Source: Candidatus Desulfolinea nitratireducens (GTDB lineage: Bacteria > Chloroflexota > Anaerolineae > Anaerolineales > Villigracilaceae). Taken from it: a DNA stretch of 49,128 bases. Numbering within the stretch: position 1 is the stretch's first letter; the number at the start of each line of letters is the position of its first letter. Below the pieces are notes generated by a model that was given only the letters and a program-made list of their open reading frames with translations, ran no database searches and was not told the origin of the DNA. Of the stretch, positions 41,217-49,128 are shown one piece after another. The stretch lies in the NCBI GenBank assembly GCA_014382535.1, contig JACNJN010000113.1, positions 1 through 49,128 on the forward strand. Reading direction: 5' to 3'. Position numbers and translations under genes: made by a program.

Positions 41217-43221
41217 GTTTTGATTCCTCACCATTATTTTCAGTTGCTTTAGTCGGCAGGGTAACGATAAAGGTTGTGCCTCGACCCAATTCGCTCTGTG
41301 CCGAGATGCTGCCTCCATGCCCCTTAACAATTCCATAGCTGATAGCCAGTCCCAGACCAGTGCCATGCCCGACATCCTTTGTTGTGAAGAAGGGGTCGAA
41401 AATCTTTTTTAGGTTCTCTTCACTGATGCCTGAGCCGGAGTCGGAAAAAGCAATTTCAACGGCGTCCTTTCTTTTACTGTAACGGGTGCTGATATTTAAA
41501 TATCCGCTGCCCTCCATTGCTTCAGCAGCGTTGATGATCATGTTGATAAAAACACGCTCGATTTGGGCAGCGTCAATTACGGCCAGAGGCAGGCTGTTCT
41601 GGAAGAGTTTAATCACTTCAATGTTGTGGAACAGGGCTTGATGTTCAACAAGGGAAGCACATTCATGCAAGACCTCATTTATAGAGCATAGAGTTTTATC
41701 TGGTTTACGTTGGCGAGAGAAATCCAGCAAGCCGCGGATGATGTCTCTGCACCGATTGGCCTGCCCGACGATCTTTTCCAGCGGGAAAACAATGGAGGTG
41801 CCATCATATTTATGGTCTTCGAGCAACAGATTGGCGAAAGTAATGATGCCTTGTAGCGGATTATTCAATTCGTGGGCGATATTGGCGGATAACTGTCCCA
41901 CGAGCGCCAACCTTTCTGATTCCATGATTCTTTGTGTAGCAAAATCTTTAAATTGTTCATCCCTCCTCTTCAAAGCTTTGTTCATGATATTAAAAGAATT
42001 TGCCAAGGATTGAAGCTCGTCGTTGCTTGAAACCTTTACTTCAAAATCCAGGTTCCCCATGGCTACTTCCTGTGATGCATCAACCAACTTATTGATCGGA
42101 ACCAAAATCCGTTGCGCAATGAAATAAGAAAGTATTAGGGCGGCTGTTCCGCCCGCGAGTGTAATTCCTGTAAAGGTGATCAGTGTCTGCCTTTGGGTAT
42201 CGGTATATTTTTGCTCCAGAATGCCAACGTAGAGAATGCCAATAATCCTGTTATTGATATCCTTGATCGGTTCATATGCTGCTATATACCAACTGTTAAC
42301 TACAAACGCGCGTGCGATCCAGGGTTCTCCCTGAATAACAACCTGGTTATAAACCTCTTCAGACACGCGTGTCCCGATAGCTCTTGAGCCATCTTTGTTC
42401 TTTACGTTTGTTGAAATTCTGAGATCTTCCAGGAAGATCGTTGAGGTACCGATATCTTGCCCTTCATAGATGACATCCTGATAGACCGTTTGCTTGATCT
42501 TGTCGACAATTGAGTAATTTCTGCTTAACAGAACCCCGCCATATACAGTCCCGATCAACCTATTTTGATCATCAAAGATTGGTGCTGCTGCTTTTAGCAT
42601 CATCCCGGATCTTTCTTCAACCTCTTCCCGTTCACGGGCCAAGGGAGTATCAATAAATTTGAAATATGCTGCTTCTGCCAAAGCAGGGGACTCAAGATAC
42701 AGCTCATCAGCAGAAACGATAATTGTCGCGGCTTGAGGGGTTTTTCGATATAAAGCTGTTCTGACAAGCTCATCAGTTCCCTGGTTGTCGCCAAGAGAGC
42801 TATTGCTGTCCGTACGCAGGACCACATACCCATATTGATCTGTCACGGCTAATACATCAAGCCCAGCTTCTTCTTTTACTCTTACCAATTCGTCTGTAGC
42901 TTCTTCGATATTCCCAAATTGCAGTGCATTCCTTAGAAAGGAGCGATCTGCTGTGTAACGTACAGCATCGTTAATGTGATTTAGATTTTCAAGGTAGATT
43001 TCTCTTGCGGTATTGAGATCGTTACGTACCTTTTCCTGTGCTTCTACGACAAGTCGGTCGCCGATAAGACGATTCCCGACGAACATAAAAATAGTGCTGA
43101 TGATCGCGATGATGAGCAAAAAGCTCCACATTAACTTTGCCGCAATTGACAAACTGATGGAACGCAACCATGGGAAAGCACTTTTGGGCCAGCGAAGAGA
43201 TGTTTCCGACTTATTGGTCAT
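41209..43221 (-). CDS. Membrane sensor histidine kinase with Cache-type domain
   Basis: This 670-residue protein has a transmembrane segment at about 27-49, an external region of about 295 residues that reads as a Cache sensor ([39 protein letters not shown]), a second membrane segment at about 346-368, HAMP to about 420, HisKA with H450 ([15 protein letters not shown]) and a HATPase domain ([40 protein letters not shown]). The ligand is unknown; Cache domains usually bind small organic acids or amino acids. No clear ribosome site precedes the ATG, which lies ten bases after the membrane oxidoreductase gene. Confidence 0.9.
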   Translation of the reverse strand: MTNKSETSLRWPKSAFPWLRSISLSIAAKLMWSFLLIIAIISTIFMFVGNRLIGDRLVVEAQEKVRNDLNTAREIYLENLNHINDAVRYTADRSFLRNALQFGNIEEATDELVRVKEEAGLDVLAVTDQYGYVVLRTDSNSSLGDNQGTDELVRTALYRKTPQAATIIVSADELYLESPALAEAAYFKFIDTPLAREREEVEERSGMMLKAAAPIFDDQNRLIGTVYGGVLLSRNYSIVDKIKQTVYQDVIYEGQDIGTSTIFLEDLRISTNVKNKDGSRAIGTRVSEEVYNQVVIQGEPWIARAFVVNSWYIAAYEPIKDINNRIIGILYVGILEQKYTDTQRQTLITFTGITLAGGTAALILSYFIAQRILVPINKLVDASQEVAMGNLDFEVKVSSNDELQSLANSFNIMNKALKRRDEQFKDFATQRIMESERLALVGQLSANIAHELNNPLQGIITFANLLLEDHKYDGTSIVFPLEKIVGQANRCRDIIRGLLDFSRQRKPDKTLCSINEVLHECASLVEHQALFHNIEVIKLFQNSLPLAVIDAAQIERVFINMIINAAEAMEGSGYLNISTRYSKRKDAVEIAFSDSGSGISEENLKKIFDPFFTTKDVGHGTGLGLAISYGIVKGHGGSISAQSELGRGTTFIVTLPTKATENNGEESKHA

Positions 43222-43231
43222 GATGAATACT

Positions 43232-45205
43232 TTATAGGGCCTCGTAAACCAGTTCGATCAAATCTTTGATGACAAGGTTATTTTCTTCGCCTGTGGTTTT
43301 GACGGCATCCCTATACATGGTGATATCTTTGGGGCAGGCGACGATAAAATCAGTGACGCCTTTCAATTGAACGGCCTCACGGATGCGTGATTCGCTGGGG
43401 CGTTCATTTACCTCGCCCTCTTCCATCCAGATACGACCGCCCCCTGCTCCGCAGCAGAGCGCACAATCTCTGTTGCGAGGCATTTCTACGATTTCGCACC
43501 CGGTCGCTTCGATCACGCGACGTGGTGCATCGTAGACACCGTTATAACGCCCGAGATAACAGGGATCGTGATAAGTGACTTTGTAACCTAATTTATTGCT
43601 AAGCTTGAGTTTTCCGGAAGCGATCAGTTGGTCCAGTAATTCGCTGTAGTGCAACACAGGCTGTTCGCCATTAGGAGGATATTCGTTCTTGAGTGTGTTG
43701 TAAGTATGCGGATCGGTTGTGACGATGGACTGATAATCACATCGGCTCATCGCCTTGACGTTCTTCTCTACCAGCATCTCGAAAAGCCCCTCTTCTCCAA
43801 CGCGGCGCACGTCGTTCCCGGCGTGATTTTCGCCCTTATACATGATGCCGAAATCCAGGCCGATTTTTTGGAAAACTTCGGCCGTTCTCTGGGTGATCTC
43901 GGTTAGTGTAGGGCTGTAGGATGCATAATCGCCCACAAACCACAAGTATTCCACTGCTTCTTTGCCTGCATCTTTAACTTTTGGCTCAATCTCTTTCGAC
44001 CAGCGCGCCCGCATCCGTTCTGACTGACCAAAGGAATTGCCATACCGCCCAAGATTGGTCAATGCGTCCTGGAGCTCGGCATCGATCATGCCCTCGATGA
44101 CCATAGTTCGACGGAGATCAACAATGGTGTCTATATGCTCGATCAGCACCGGGCATTCCTGGATGCAGGCACCACAGGTTGTGCAAGACCAAAGTACCTC
44201 TTCTGGAATCGCTTCTCCCACGAGGTTTGGCTGGCCTCCGTTATGATGGAGAGCATCCCGAAGAGACAGGATCAATTTTTTCGGGGAGAGTGGGGTTCCA
44301 GCGCCAAAGGCCGGGCAGGCATCCTGACAGCGACCGCATTCAGTGCAGGCATCCCCATCAAGTAACTGTTTCCAGGTCAGGTCGCTGAGTTTGCTGACAA
44401 AAATAGGTTTTCCCTCGGCAGTTTCTGCAGCGGGAGCAAGTGCACCCATGGGACGGTCGAGTTTGGAGAAAAAGGCATTCAGTGGGCCGGTCAGAGTATG
44501 CAATAATGTGCCAGTCGGCAAGGTGATGAGAGTCACAGCTACGGTGAGCAGGTGGAATATCCAGATGCCGAGATGCCAATTGGTCAGGGTGGTTTCTGAT
44601 GCGCCGGTAGATATCCAAAGCTGGGCAAGCAGCCATCCAGCGGGGGACCAAGCCCCCCAGTCCGGGCGTTCCACAGCCAATCTCAGGGATTCAGTACCTA
44701 GTCCACCCAGCACGATGATTACGATCAGTGATAAGGTCCAGGTGAATCCGGGCTCCAGTGTTAGTCGCTCGGGTTTCTGGGCGTAACGTCGATAAATGGC
44801 CATCCCTGCCCCAATGATGAAAATGATCGTAAAAACGTCAAGAGTGAATTTGTAAATTACGAGGGTGTTTCCATAAAGAAATTCGAAGAAATGGTCATGG
44901 ACGGTTGCCAGCGCTGTGCCAAGGAAGAATACAAAAAAGCTCCAGGCGATGGCCACATGCATCAGACCAGGATACCGTTGACGGAGAACTCGGGTTTGGA
45001 TGATGGCATATTGAATTACGCGCCATACCCGCAAATGGAGTTTATCCCAGCGTGGTTCGGAGCGACCTATCCGCCACCACGGACTGGCCTGTCGATAGAA
45101 TCGGAAGAGCATGATCGCGGCCGCCAGAAACATGATCGTGTAGACATAAAGCTCCGGCTTGCCCCAGGTATGCGGTATTCCCCAGTAATTTAGTCGTTCA
45201 GGCAT
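43232..45205 (-). CDS. Membrane iron-sulfur oxidoreductase, ETF:menaquinone oxidoreductase-like
   Basis: This 657-residue protein has an N-terminal membrane part of about six helices with conserved-looking histidines (LMHVAIAW, HDHFFEF, NWHLGIWIFH) that could bind haem b, as in NarI-like domains. Two [4Fe-4S] motifs follow: CTECGRCQDACP (C287-C297) and CTTCGACIQECP (C341-C351). The CCG region comes last. Its first CCG motif is dead (D426, AGND at 462-465, DPHT at 498-501). The second has C549, C584-C585 and C624, with D627 in place of the last cysteine. This layout with etfBA beside it matches the proposed ETF:(methyl)menaquinone oxidoreductases of syntrophs and Geobacter. GAGGAGAAG precedes the ATG. 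Confidence 0.85.
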   Translation of the reverse strand: MPERLNYWGIPHTWGKPELYVYTIMFLAAAIMLFRFYRQASPWWRIGRSEPRWDKLHLRVWRVIQYAIIQTRVLRQRYPGLMHVAIAWSFFVFFLGTALATVHDHFFEFLYGNTLVIYKFTLDVFTIIFIIGAGMAIYRRYAQKPERLTLEPGFTWTLSLIVIIVLGGLGTESLRLAVERPDWGAWSPAGWLLAQLWISTGASETTLTNWHLGIWIFHLLTVAVTLITLPTGTLLHTLTGPLNAFFSKLDRPMGALAPAAETAEGKPIFVSKLSDLTWKQLLDGDACTECGRCQDACPAFGAGTPLSPKKLILSLRDALHHNGGQPNLVGEAIPEEVLWSCTTCGACIQECPVLIEHIDTIVDLRRTMVIEGMIDAELQDALTNLGRYGNSFGQSERMRARWSKEIEPKVKDAGKEAVEYLWFVGDYASYSPTLTEITQRTAEVFQKIGLDFGIMYKGENHAGNDVRRVGEEGLFEMLVEKNVKAMSRCDYQSIVTTDPHTYNTLKNEYPPNGEQPVLHYSELLDQLIASGKLKLSNKLGYKVTYHDPCYLGRYNGVYDAPRRVIEATGCEIVEMPRNRDCALCCGAGGGRIWMEEGEVNERPSESRIREAVQLKGVTDFIVACPKDITMYRDAVKTTGEENNLVIKDLIELVYEAL

Positions 45206-45229
45206 CGCGTCTTCTCCTCATCTACGGAG

Positions 45230-46192
45230 TTATCCTTCTTTAGCTTCTTCAACTTGCTCAAGCAAAGGATCGATCAGGTCAAAGAAATCAAATTCGACGC
45301 CGTAGGTCGCGATATCGAAGATGGGGGCATTGGGATCCATGTTGACGGCGACGATCACTTCGCTCTCAGCCATCCCCTCGACGTGTTCTGGTGCACCGCT
45401 GATACCCAGCGCCAGATAAAGCTTGGGTTTCACAGTTTGTCCGGATTTGCCAACCAACCGCGAGGTGGGCAGCCAGCCCTGATCGACGATAGGTCGCGAC
45501 GAGCAGACTGTGCCGCCTAAGAATTTAGCCAATTCTTCGGCCAGTTCGATATTATCTTCGGTTTGGATGCCGCGACCGATGGCGATCAGGATCGATTCTT
45601 TGCTGATATCCACGTCTCCGGCTTCAGGCTCAATATAGCCTTTGAGCGTCACGCGCAGATCATCTAACGCGGGAGCGTCGAATAAAATTACCTCAGGTGC
45701 GGTTTCGCTCTGACCGCTTTCTGGCTTGTAGCCTCCGGGAATCACGGTAATTAATGTAGTCGTTTCTGCTAATTCGCTTTCTGCCATGATCTTGCCGCCG
45801 CAAATCTGGCTGGTGAGTTTCCCTCCACTGGTCTTTACACATGAGCTTACTAATGGAAGGGATAAACGGGCGGATAAGACACTGGCGACATCTGCGCCGA
45901 TGGATGTGTTCCCAAAAAGCACTGCCCGCGGTTCATTTTCTCCAATCAGGCTTGCTACCGTTTTCTGATAAGCGTCGGAAGTGAATTCAGCCAAAGCCGG
46001 GTGATCTGCATAGAGAATACTGTCAGCGGCCAATGTGGAAGCCAATTCCTGCGCATTTTGCCCCAGGAGTACACCGAGGACCTTTCCACCAGTTTCCTGA
46101 GCCAAATCACGTGCAGCGGCCAATGTGATATAGGATATGTCGGCAACCTGGCCCTGTAGATGTTCTATGATGACATAAATATCCTGGTTCAT
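45230..46192 (-). CDS. etfA: Electron transfer flavoprotein alpha subunit
   Basis: This 320-residue protein has the EtfA/FixB N-terminal domain (YVIIEHLQGQ, AARDLAQETGGKVLGVLLG) and the C-terminal FAD domain with SSRPIVDQGWLPTSRLVGKSGQTVKPKLYLALGISGAPEHVEGM, the family signature. It pairs with EtfB to carry electrons, usually from acyl-CoA dehydrogenases. Its start overlaps the etfB stop by four bases. The motifs I can see do not settle whether it is of the bifurcating kind. Confidence 0.93.
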   Translation of the reverse strand: MNQDIYVIIEHLQGQVADISYITLAAARDLAQETGGKVLGVLLGQNAQELASTLAADSILYADHPALAEFTSDAYQKTVASLIGENEPRAVLFGNTSIGADVASVLSARLSLPLVSSCVKTSGGKLTSQICGGKIMAESELAETTTLITVIPGGYKPESGQSETAPEVILFDAPALDDLRVTLKGYIEPEAGDVDISKESILIAIGRGIQTEDNIELAEELAKFLGGTVCSSRPIVDQGWLPTSRLVGKSGQTVKPKLYLALGISGAPEHVEGMAESEVIVAVNMDPNAPIFDIATYGVEFDFFDLIDPLLEQVEEAKEG

Positions 46193-46956
46193 AGCGCACC
46201 TGCTTTCTTGAAAATCGCTACAAGTTTTGCAGCAATTTCCTCTTCATCCCCCTCGATCATTTCGGCCCGTTTGGCGGCCTCAGGCAAATACATGCGTTTG
46301 GCAATTACTCCACCATTGGGATTAAGTTCAGAAATCTCTTGCTCGTCAATTTCCGCGGTTTTCATCATTTGCCGAACCTTAGAGATCGCCACATAACGGG
46401 GAGGTTCTTCGCCAGCCTGAATGCCTAAAACAGCCGGCAAGGTGACCTCCATCTCGCCGATCAGCCCGCCCGGGTATTCCTTGCGAACGATGGCTTTGTT
46501 GCCCTCAATGGTGACACCTGAGATATAGCCGACATAAGGCATTCCCAGATATTCAGCGACCAAAGGACCGACTGGGCCATCCAGATCGTCATTGGCCTGA
46601 ACGCCTGTCAAAATCAGATCAGGTTGATAGGGCTTGGCAGCCTCGGCAAAGGCACGAGCCAGTGCATGGTTATTTGCGCCCTCTTCAAGATCACCAGCGA
46701 GTTTAATCATCCGGTCTGCGCCTTTGGCGGCTGTGGTGAAGAGCATATCTTCAACGCCTTCCGCATCGGGCGCAATTACTGTGACCTCACCAGCATCTCT
46801 TTCTTTTAACAGGATCGCCTGCTCAATGGCATGATTGTCGAATTCGTTGATGATCAAGCGCAGCCAATCCCTGTCCAAGCCGGTACCAGCCTCGTTGATT
46901 TCAAGTTCTTCAACGAGATCGGGCACCATCTTGACGATTGCTACAATTTTTGCCAT
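46189..46956 (-). CDS. etfB: Electron transfer flavoprotein beta subunit
   Basis: This 255-residue protein has the EtfB/FixA start KIVAIVKMVPDLVEELEI, the nucleotide-site region LILTGVQANDDLDGPVGPLVAEYLGMPYV and the LPAVLGIQAGEEPPRYVAISKVRQM signature. The ATG at 46956 follows GGAGGAGAC closely. It comes directly after the soluble CCG protein gene in the transcript (17-base gap), which suggests the two products interact. Confidence 0.93.
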   Translation of the reverse strand: MAKIVAIVKMVPDLVEELEINEAGTGLDRDWLRLIINEFDNHAIEQAILLKERDAGEVTVIAPDAEGVEDMLFTTAAKGADRMIKLAGDLEEGANNHALARAFAEAAKPYQPDLILTGVQANDDLDGPVGPLVAEYLGMPYVGYISGVTIEGNKAIVRKEYPGGLIGEMEVTLPAVLGIQAGEEPPRYVAISKVRQMMKTAEIDEQEISELNPNGGVIAKRMYLPEAAKRAEMIEGDEEEIAAKLVAIFKKAGAL

Positions 46957-46973
46957 CTGTCTCCTCCGTCGGA

Positions 46974-48176
46974 TTATTCCATGGCTCCGATAAGCAACTC
47001 CAAAATATCATTGACGATTATCTTCTCTGCTCCGGGAACGGTTTTCGTGGAATCTTCAAAGCGTGGGGGTTCATAAGGGCAGGCTACCGCCAGGATCTCA
47101 GCCCCGGAAGTGACCGCCTCCTTGACTCGCCAGTCAGATAATCGTACTTCTCCTTTTTCCCATTGGAAGCCATCCAGCCACATTCCACCGCCACCCCCGC
47201 CACAACATAGGCTGGTGCTCTTGGTATGGGACATCTCGACGATCTCCACGCCGGGAATTGCCTCGAGCAAAGTGCGTGGTGCATCGTATATGTTATTGGC
47301 ACGTCCCAGATAGCAGGGATCGTGATAAGTGACTTTCTTTTTTCCGTTATCTTTAAGCAACGGTTTGATCTCTTCAATCCGTTCTGTCAGGAATTCGGTA
47401 TAATGCCTGACCGGATATTCAATACCAAGTTGTGGATATTCATTTTTAATTGCGTTATAAGCGTGCGGATCAGTGGTGATGATTTCTTTGAATTCGTATT
47501 GAGAAAAAGCCTTGCCATTTTTTTCTGCAAGCATTTCAAAAAGCCCACGCTCTCCGGCTAAGCGCTGCGAATCCCCGTCACTGTTTTCTTCCGGCCCAAG
47601 AATGCCAAAATCAATGCCTAATTTGTGGAGGAGTTTTGCAAAAGCTTTTGTGGTCTTCTGCACTCGAGGATGGTAGGATGCATAGTCTCCAACAAACCAG
47701 AGCACATCTACTGGGCGTTTGGCCTTGCGCATAATTGGTACTTCGAAATCAAGATCGGCTGTCCAATCGGCGCGTTTGCGGGGGGATTCGCCCAATGGAT
47801 TGCCGTAGCGCTGGGAAAATTCCAGTGCACTTTGTAATTCTGTAGGGATATTCCCGGCCAAAAGCAATTCCTCCTTGGCGCGTGTCATCAGGCCAGGAGT
47901 CAGGGGTATATTTTTTGGGCAGACTTCTGTACAGGCGTAGCAGGAAACACACATCCATACAGAGTCGGTATCAAGCATCTTGTCAAGAATGCCAGCGCGC
48001 ATCCAGGCGATCATTCTGCCAGGAGGAAAATCCATTAGATAGCCAAAAGGACAAACCCCGCTGCAATCGGCACATTGCAGGCAGGTTTTTATCTTTTCAC
48101 CCTCGGCGACCTCAAAAAGACTATTATAGAACTTTGTGGTGAATCCAGCCTTTGCTTCGGTTACAGTATCTGCCAT
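46974..48176 (-). CDS. Soluble CCG-domain iron-sulfur protein, HdrD-like
   Basis: This 400-residue protein has no membrane segment. Two [4Fe-4S] motifs open it: CLQCADCSGVCP (C32-C42) and CVSCYACTEVCP (C76-C86). A CCG region follows whose first motif has lost its ligands (D164 in FVGDYASY, SDGD at 199-202, DPHA at 236-239). The second keeps C288, C324-C325 and C366 with E369 for the last cysteine. The same changes occur in the membrane oxidoreductase at 43232-45205, so the two are paralogues. As first gene of the operon and neighbour of etfBA, it may be an alternative, cytosolic electron acceptor for ETF. GGAGG precedes the start. Confidence 0.85.
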   Translation of the reverse strand: MADTVTEAKAGFTTKFYNSLFEVAEGEKIKTCLQCADCSGVCPFGYLMDFPPGRMIAWMRAGILDKMLDTDSVWMCVSCYACTEVCPKNIPLTPGLMTRAKEELLLAGNIPTELQSALEFSQRYGNPLGESPRKRADWTADLDFEVPIMRKAKRPVDVLWFVGDYASYHPRVQKTTKAFAKLLHKLGIDFGILGPEENSDGDSQRLAGERGLFEMLAEKNGKAFSQYEFKEIITTDPHAYNAIKNEYPQLGIEYPVRHYTEFLTERIEEIKPLLKDNGKKKVTYHDPCYLGRANNIYDAPRTLLEAIPGVEIVEMSHTKSTSLCCGGGGGGMWLDGFQWEKGEVRLSDWRVKEAVTSGAEILAVACPYEPPRFEDSTKTVPGAEKIIVNDILELLIGAME

Positions 48177-48635
48177 TATTGGCCTCCTGGGTTGCTTATC
48201 TTGAGTAGATGAGATGTTGTATAGCGGACGAACCGGTCGTTAATCGTACTGAAATAGACCCCAAGTTGATGTTTCTTATACGGACTCAAAAAACTGATCA
48301 TACGGCCCACCAATTTCTATATTATGACAAAGATCAATTTCGTAGGAAAAAATTGCTTAATTCTCCTCCTGTTAAGTATGTGAAAACAATCACATTTACG
48401 CCAGTATGCATTGCCATGACTAATGCGTGACATTTGTTATATTGTGAAAAAAAAGACAAAAGATAAGGTTTTTTGAGGGATTTTAATCTGAAAAAATTTT
48501 AATTTCAGGATGTTTAATTAATTGCATAAGCCCATGAATCGATGCCTATGAAAACCACTCTTAGGGTAATAAATAATTTGCCATCCTATTACGCATTATC
48601 AATATTTTCCCAATAGAACTGAAGATATCTGTAAT
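48177..48635. other. AT-rich intergenic region upstream of the operon
   Basis: This 459-base stretch holds no convincing gene on either strand. It must contain the promoter of the minus-strand operon. The best -10 candidate on that strand is CATAAT (48326-48321) with a poor TTTCCT at a 17-base spacing. A regulator-type palindrome is at 48378-48395. CTTAA (48356-48360) and TTAAG (48372-48376) form a small inverted repeat around GGAGGAG-like sequence on the minus strand. Confidence 0.5.
48378..48395. promoter_or_regulatory. Perfect TGTGA-N6-TCACA palindrome, CRP/FNR-family type
   Basis: ATGTGA (48378-48383) and TCACAT (48390-48395) are exact reverse complements separated by AAACAA. TGTGA-N6-TCACA is the consensus of CRP-type regulators. 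It lies about 200 bases upstream of the first gene of the Etf-Hdr-Mvh operon. Binding and the identity of the regulator are inferred. Confidence 0.5.
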
Positions 48636-49128
48636 CTAAGAATTACTTGGCAATTCGGTTTTCCGATATGGTGGGCCAATGATCTTGTCTCTATATTTTC
48701 TAAGCAACCAAGTAGTAAATGCCCAAATAACAAGAGTATTTGCCCAGCGCCCATCCCAATATGTTTGAATTGCCGTCACTGGAATTAACGAAATTTGATC
48801 TGACTTGGAAGTAGCGTAACACCTGAAACATTTGGAAGATGCCAACACCTGATCAGCATGATCAAGTGCCCATGTATTCAATATCTTGATAACGGATGAC
48901 AATTGTTCTAACTCCCCATAGGATATATGGCGGCCATCGTTTCGATTAAACTGCAATATTTTTGAGTATTCAGATCCCCAAGTGGGATCTGCCATTTTCC
49001 AATTTCCCTCTGCATAATATTCTACCCATGCATGACCTTCACCAGGATTATGGGTAAGAGATGTTTCATATTTGGGCGGAGGAAACACTATCCCAATCAT
49101 CATTTGTGAGGGTATGGATGATGCTCTA
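48636..49128 (-). CDS. Transglutaminase-like protein, 5' part outside the window
   Basis: The frame is open to the window edge and so the N terminus is missing; at least 163 residues are present. Visible are RASSIPSQMMIGIV, GEGHAWVEYYAEGNWKMADPTWG with the catalytic histidine and aspartate of the transglutaminase-like fold, and a hydrophobic stretch near the C terminus (WANTLVIWAFTTWLL) that may anchor it. The active-site cysteine would lie just upstream, beyond the edge. The codon use and AT-richness seem higher than in the neighbouring operon. Function is unknown: family members include proteases and peptidases. Confidence 0.7.
   Translation of the reverse strand, partial: RASSIPSQMMIGIVFPPPKYETSLTHNPGEGHAWVEYYAEGNWKMADPTWGSEYSKILQFNRNDGRHISYGELEQLSSVIKILNTWALDHADQVLASSKCFRCYATSKSDQISLIPVTAIQTYWDGRWANTLVIWAFTTWLLRKYRDKIIGPPYRKTELPSNS

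Noticed and set aside
41209-41375. Longer N terminus of the receiver-kinase hybrid, starting at 41375
   Set aside because: The extra 53 residues are a shadow of the sensor kinase's HATPase end, and the ATG at 41216 gives the normal receiver start with a ribosome site.
1-49128. CRISPR array, tRNA or rRNA genes, transposases and integrases
   Set aside because: I saw no regularly spaced direct repeats, no cloverleaf tRNA with a CCA-type end and no protein with a transposase or integrase motif. The palindromic elements are too short and too few to be an array.

Overview
The window is 49,128 bases from a bacterial chromosome. No gene names the taxon, but the gene set points to an anaerobic member of the Chloroflexota, probably class Anaerolineae. 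This is an inference from the S10/spc/alpha ribosomal cluster running straight into truA-rplM-rpsI, the menaquinone-linked electron-transfer genes, the PPi-type phosphofructokinase and the many small palindromic repeats. There is no tRNA, rRNA, CRISPR array or transposase gene in the window.

Bases 1-17,107 (+ strand) hold the end of tuf and a nearly complete ribosomal supercluster. The order is rpsJ-rplC-rplD-rplW-rplB-rpsS-rplV-rpsC-rplP-rpmC-rpsQ-rplN-rplX-rplE-rpsN-rpsH-rplF-rplR-rpsE-rpmD-rplO-secY-adk-map, then rpmJ-rpsM-rpsK-rpsD-rpoA-rplQ-truA-rplM-rpsI. infA is absent from its usual place between map and rpmJ; a promoter and a leader hairpin sit there instead. A hairpin-rich 218-base leader separates rpsJ from rplC. 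The cluster ends at a terminator and is followed by mazG, which carries a decayed methylase domain.

Bases 18,300-23,130 hold a divergent lipoprotein gene and a copper-resistance operon: csoR with its promoter and G/C-tract operator, a CopZ split into an iron-sulfur/zinc protein and a free heavy-metal-binding chaperone, a membrane-anchored cytochrome c, and the Cu+ ATPase copA. A RarD-type permease follows.

Bases 24,400-31,120 hold a tight + strand run: a PPi-type phosphofructokinase, an iodothyronine-deiodinase-like selenoprotein with an in-frame UGA and a fitting bacterial SECIS hairpin, and the NiFe-hydrogenase maturation genes hypA-hypB-hypF-hypC-hypD. hypE is not in the window. A bidirectional terminator separates this run from a convergent MFS exporter gene.

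Bases 32,400-48,180 (- strand) hold the most interesting unit, a probable 14-gene operon ending at a clear terminator. In transcription order it encodes a soluble CCG iron-sulfur protein, EtfB, EtfA, a membrane ETF:menaquinone-oxidoreductase-like protein, a Cache-type sensor kinase, a receiver-kinase hybrid, a lone receiver, HdrC, HdrB, HdrA, MvhD, MvhG, MvhA and the hydrogenase maturation protease. This joins an ETF/menaquinone module to a flavin-based electron-bifurcating hydrogenase-heterodisulfide reductase complex, with a phosphorelay encoded between them. The soluble CCG protein is a paralogue of the cytosolic half of the membrane oxidoreductase, and both have lost the ligands of their first CCG motif. 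A plausible reading is a branch point carrying electrons from ETF either to menaquinone or to H2/ferredoxin.

The last 950 bases hold an AT-rich intergenic region with a perfect TGTGA-N6-TCACA palindrome, then the 3' part of a transglutaminase-like gene that runs off the window. Small inverted-repeat elements are scattered through the accessory half. One family occurs twice, and two palindromes lie in frame inside hypF and copA.
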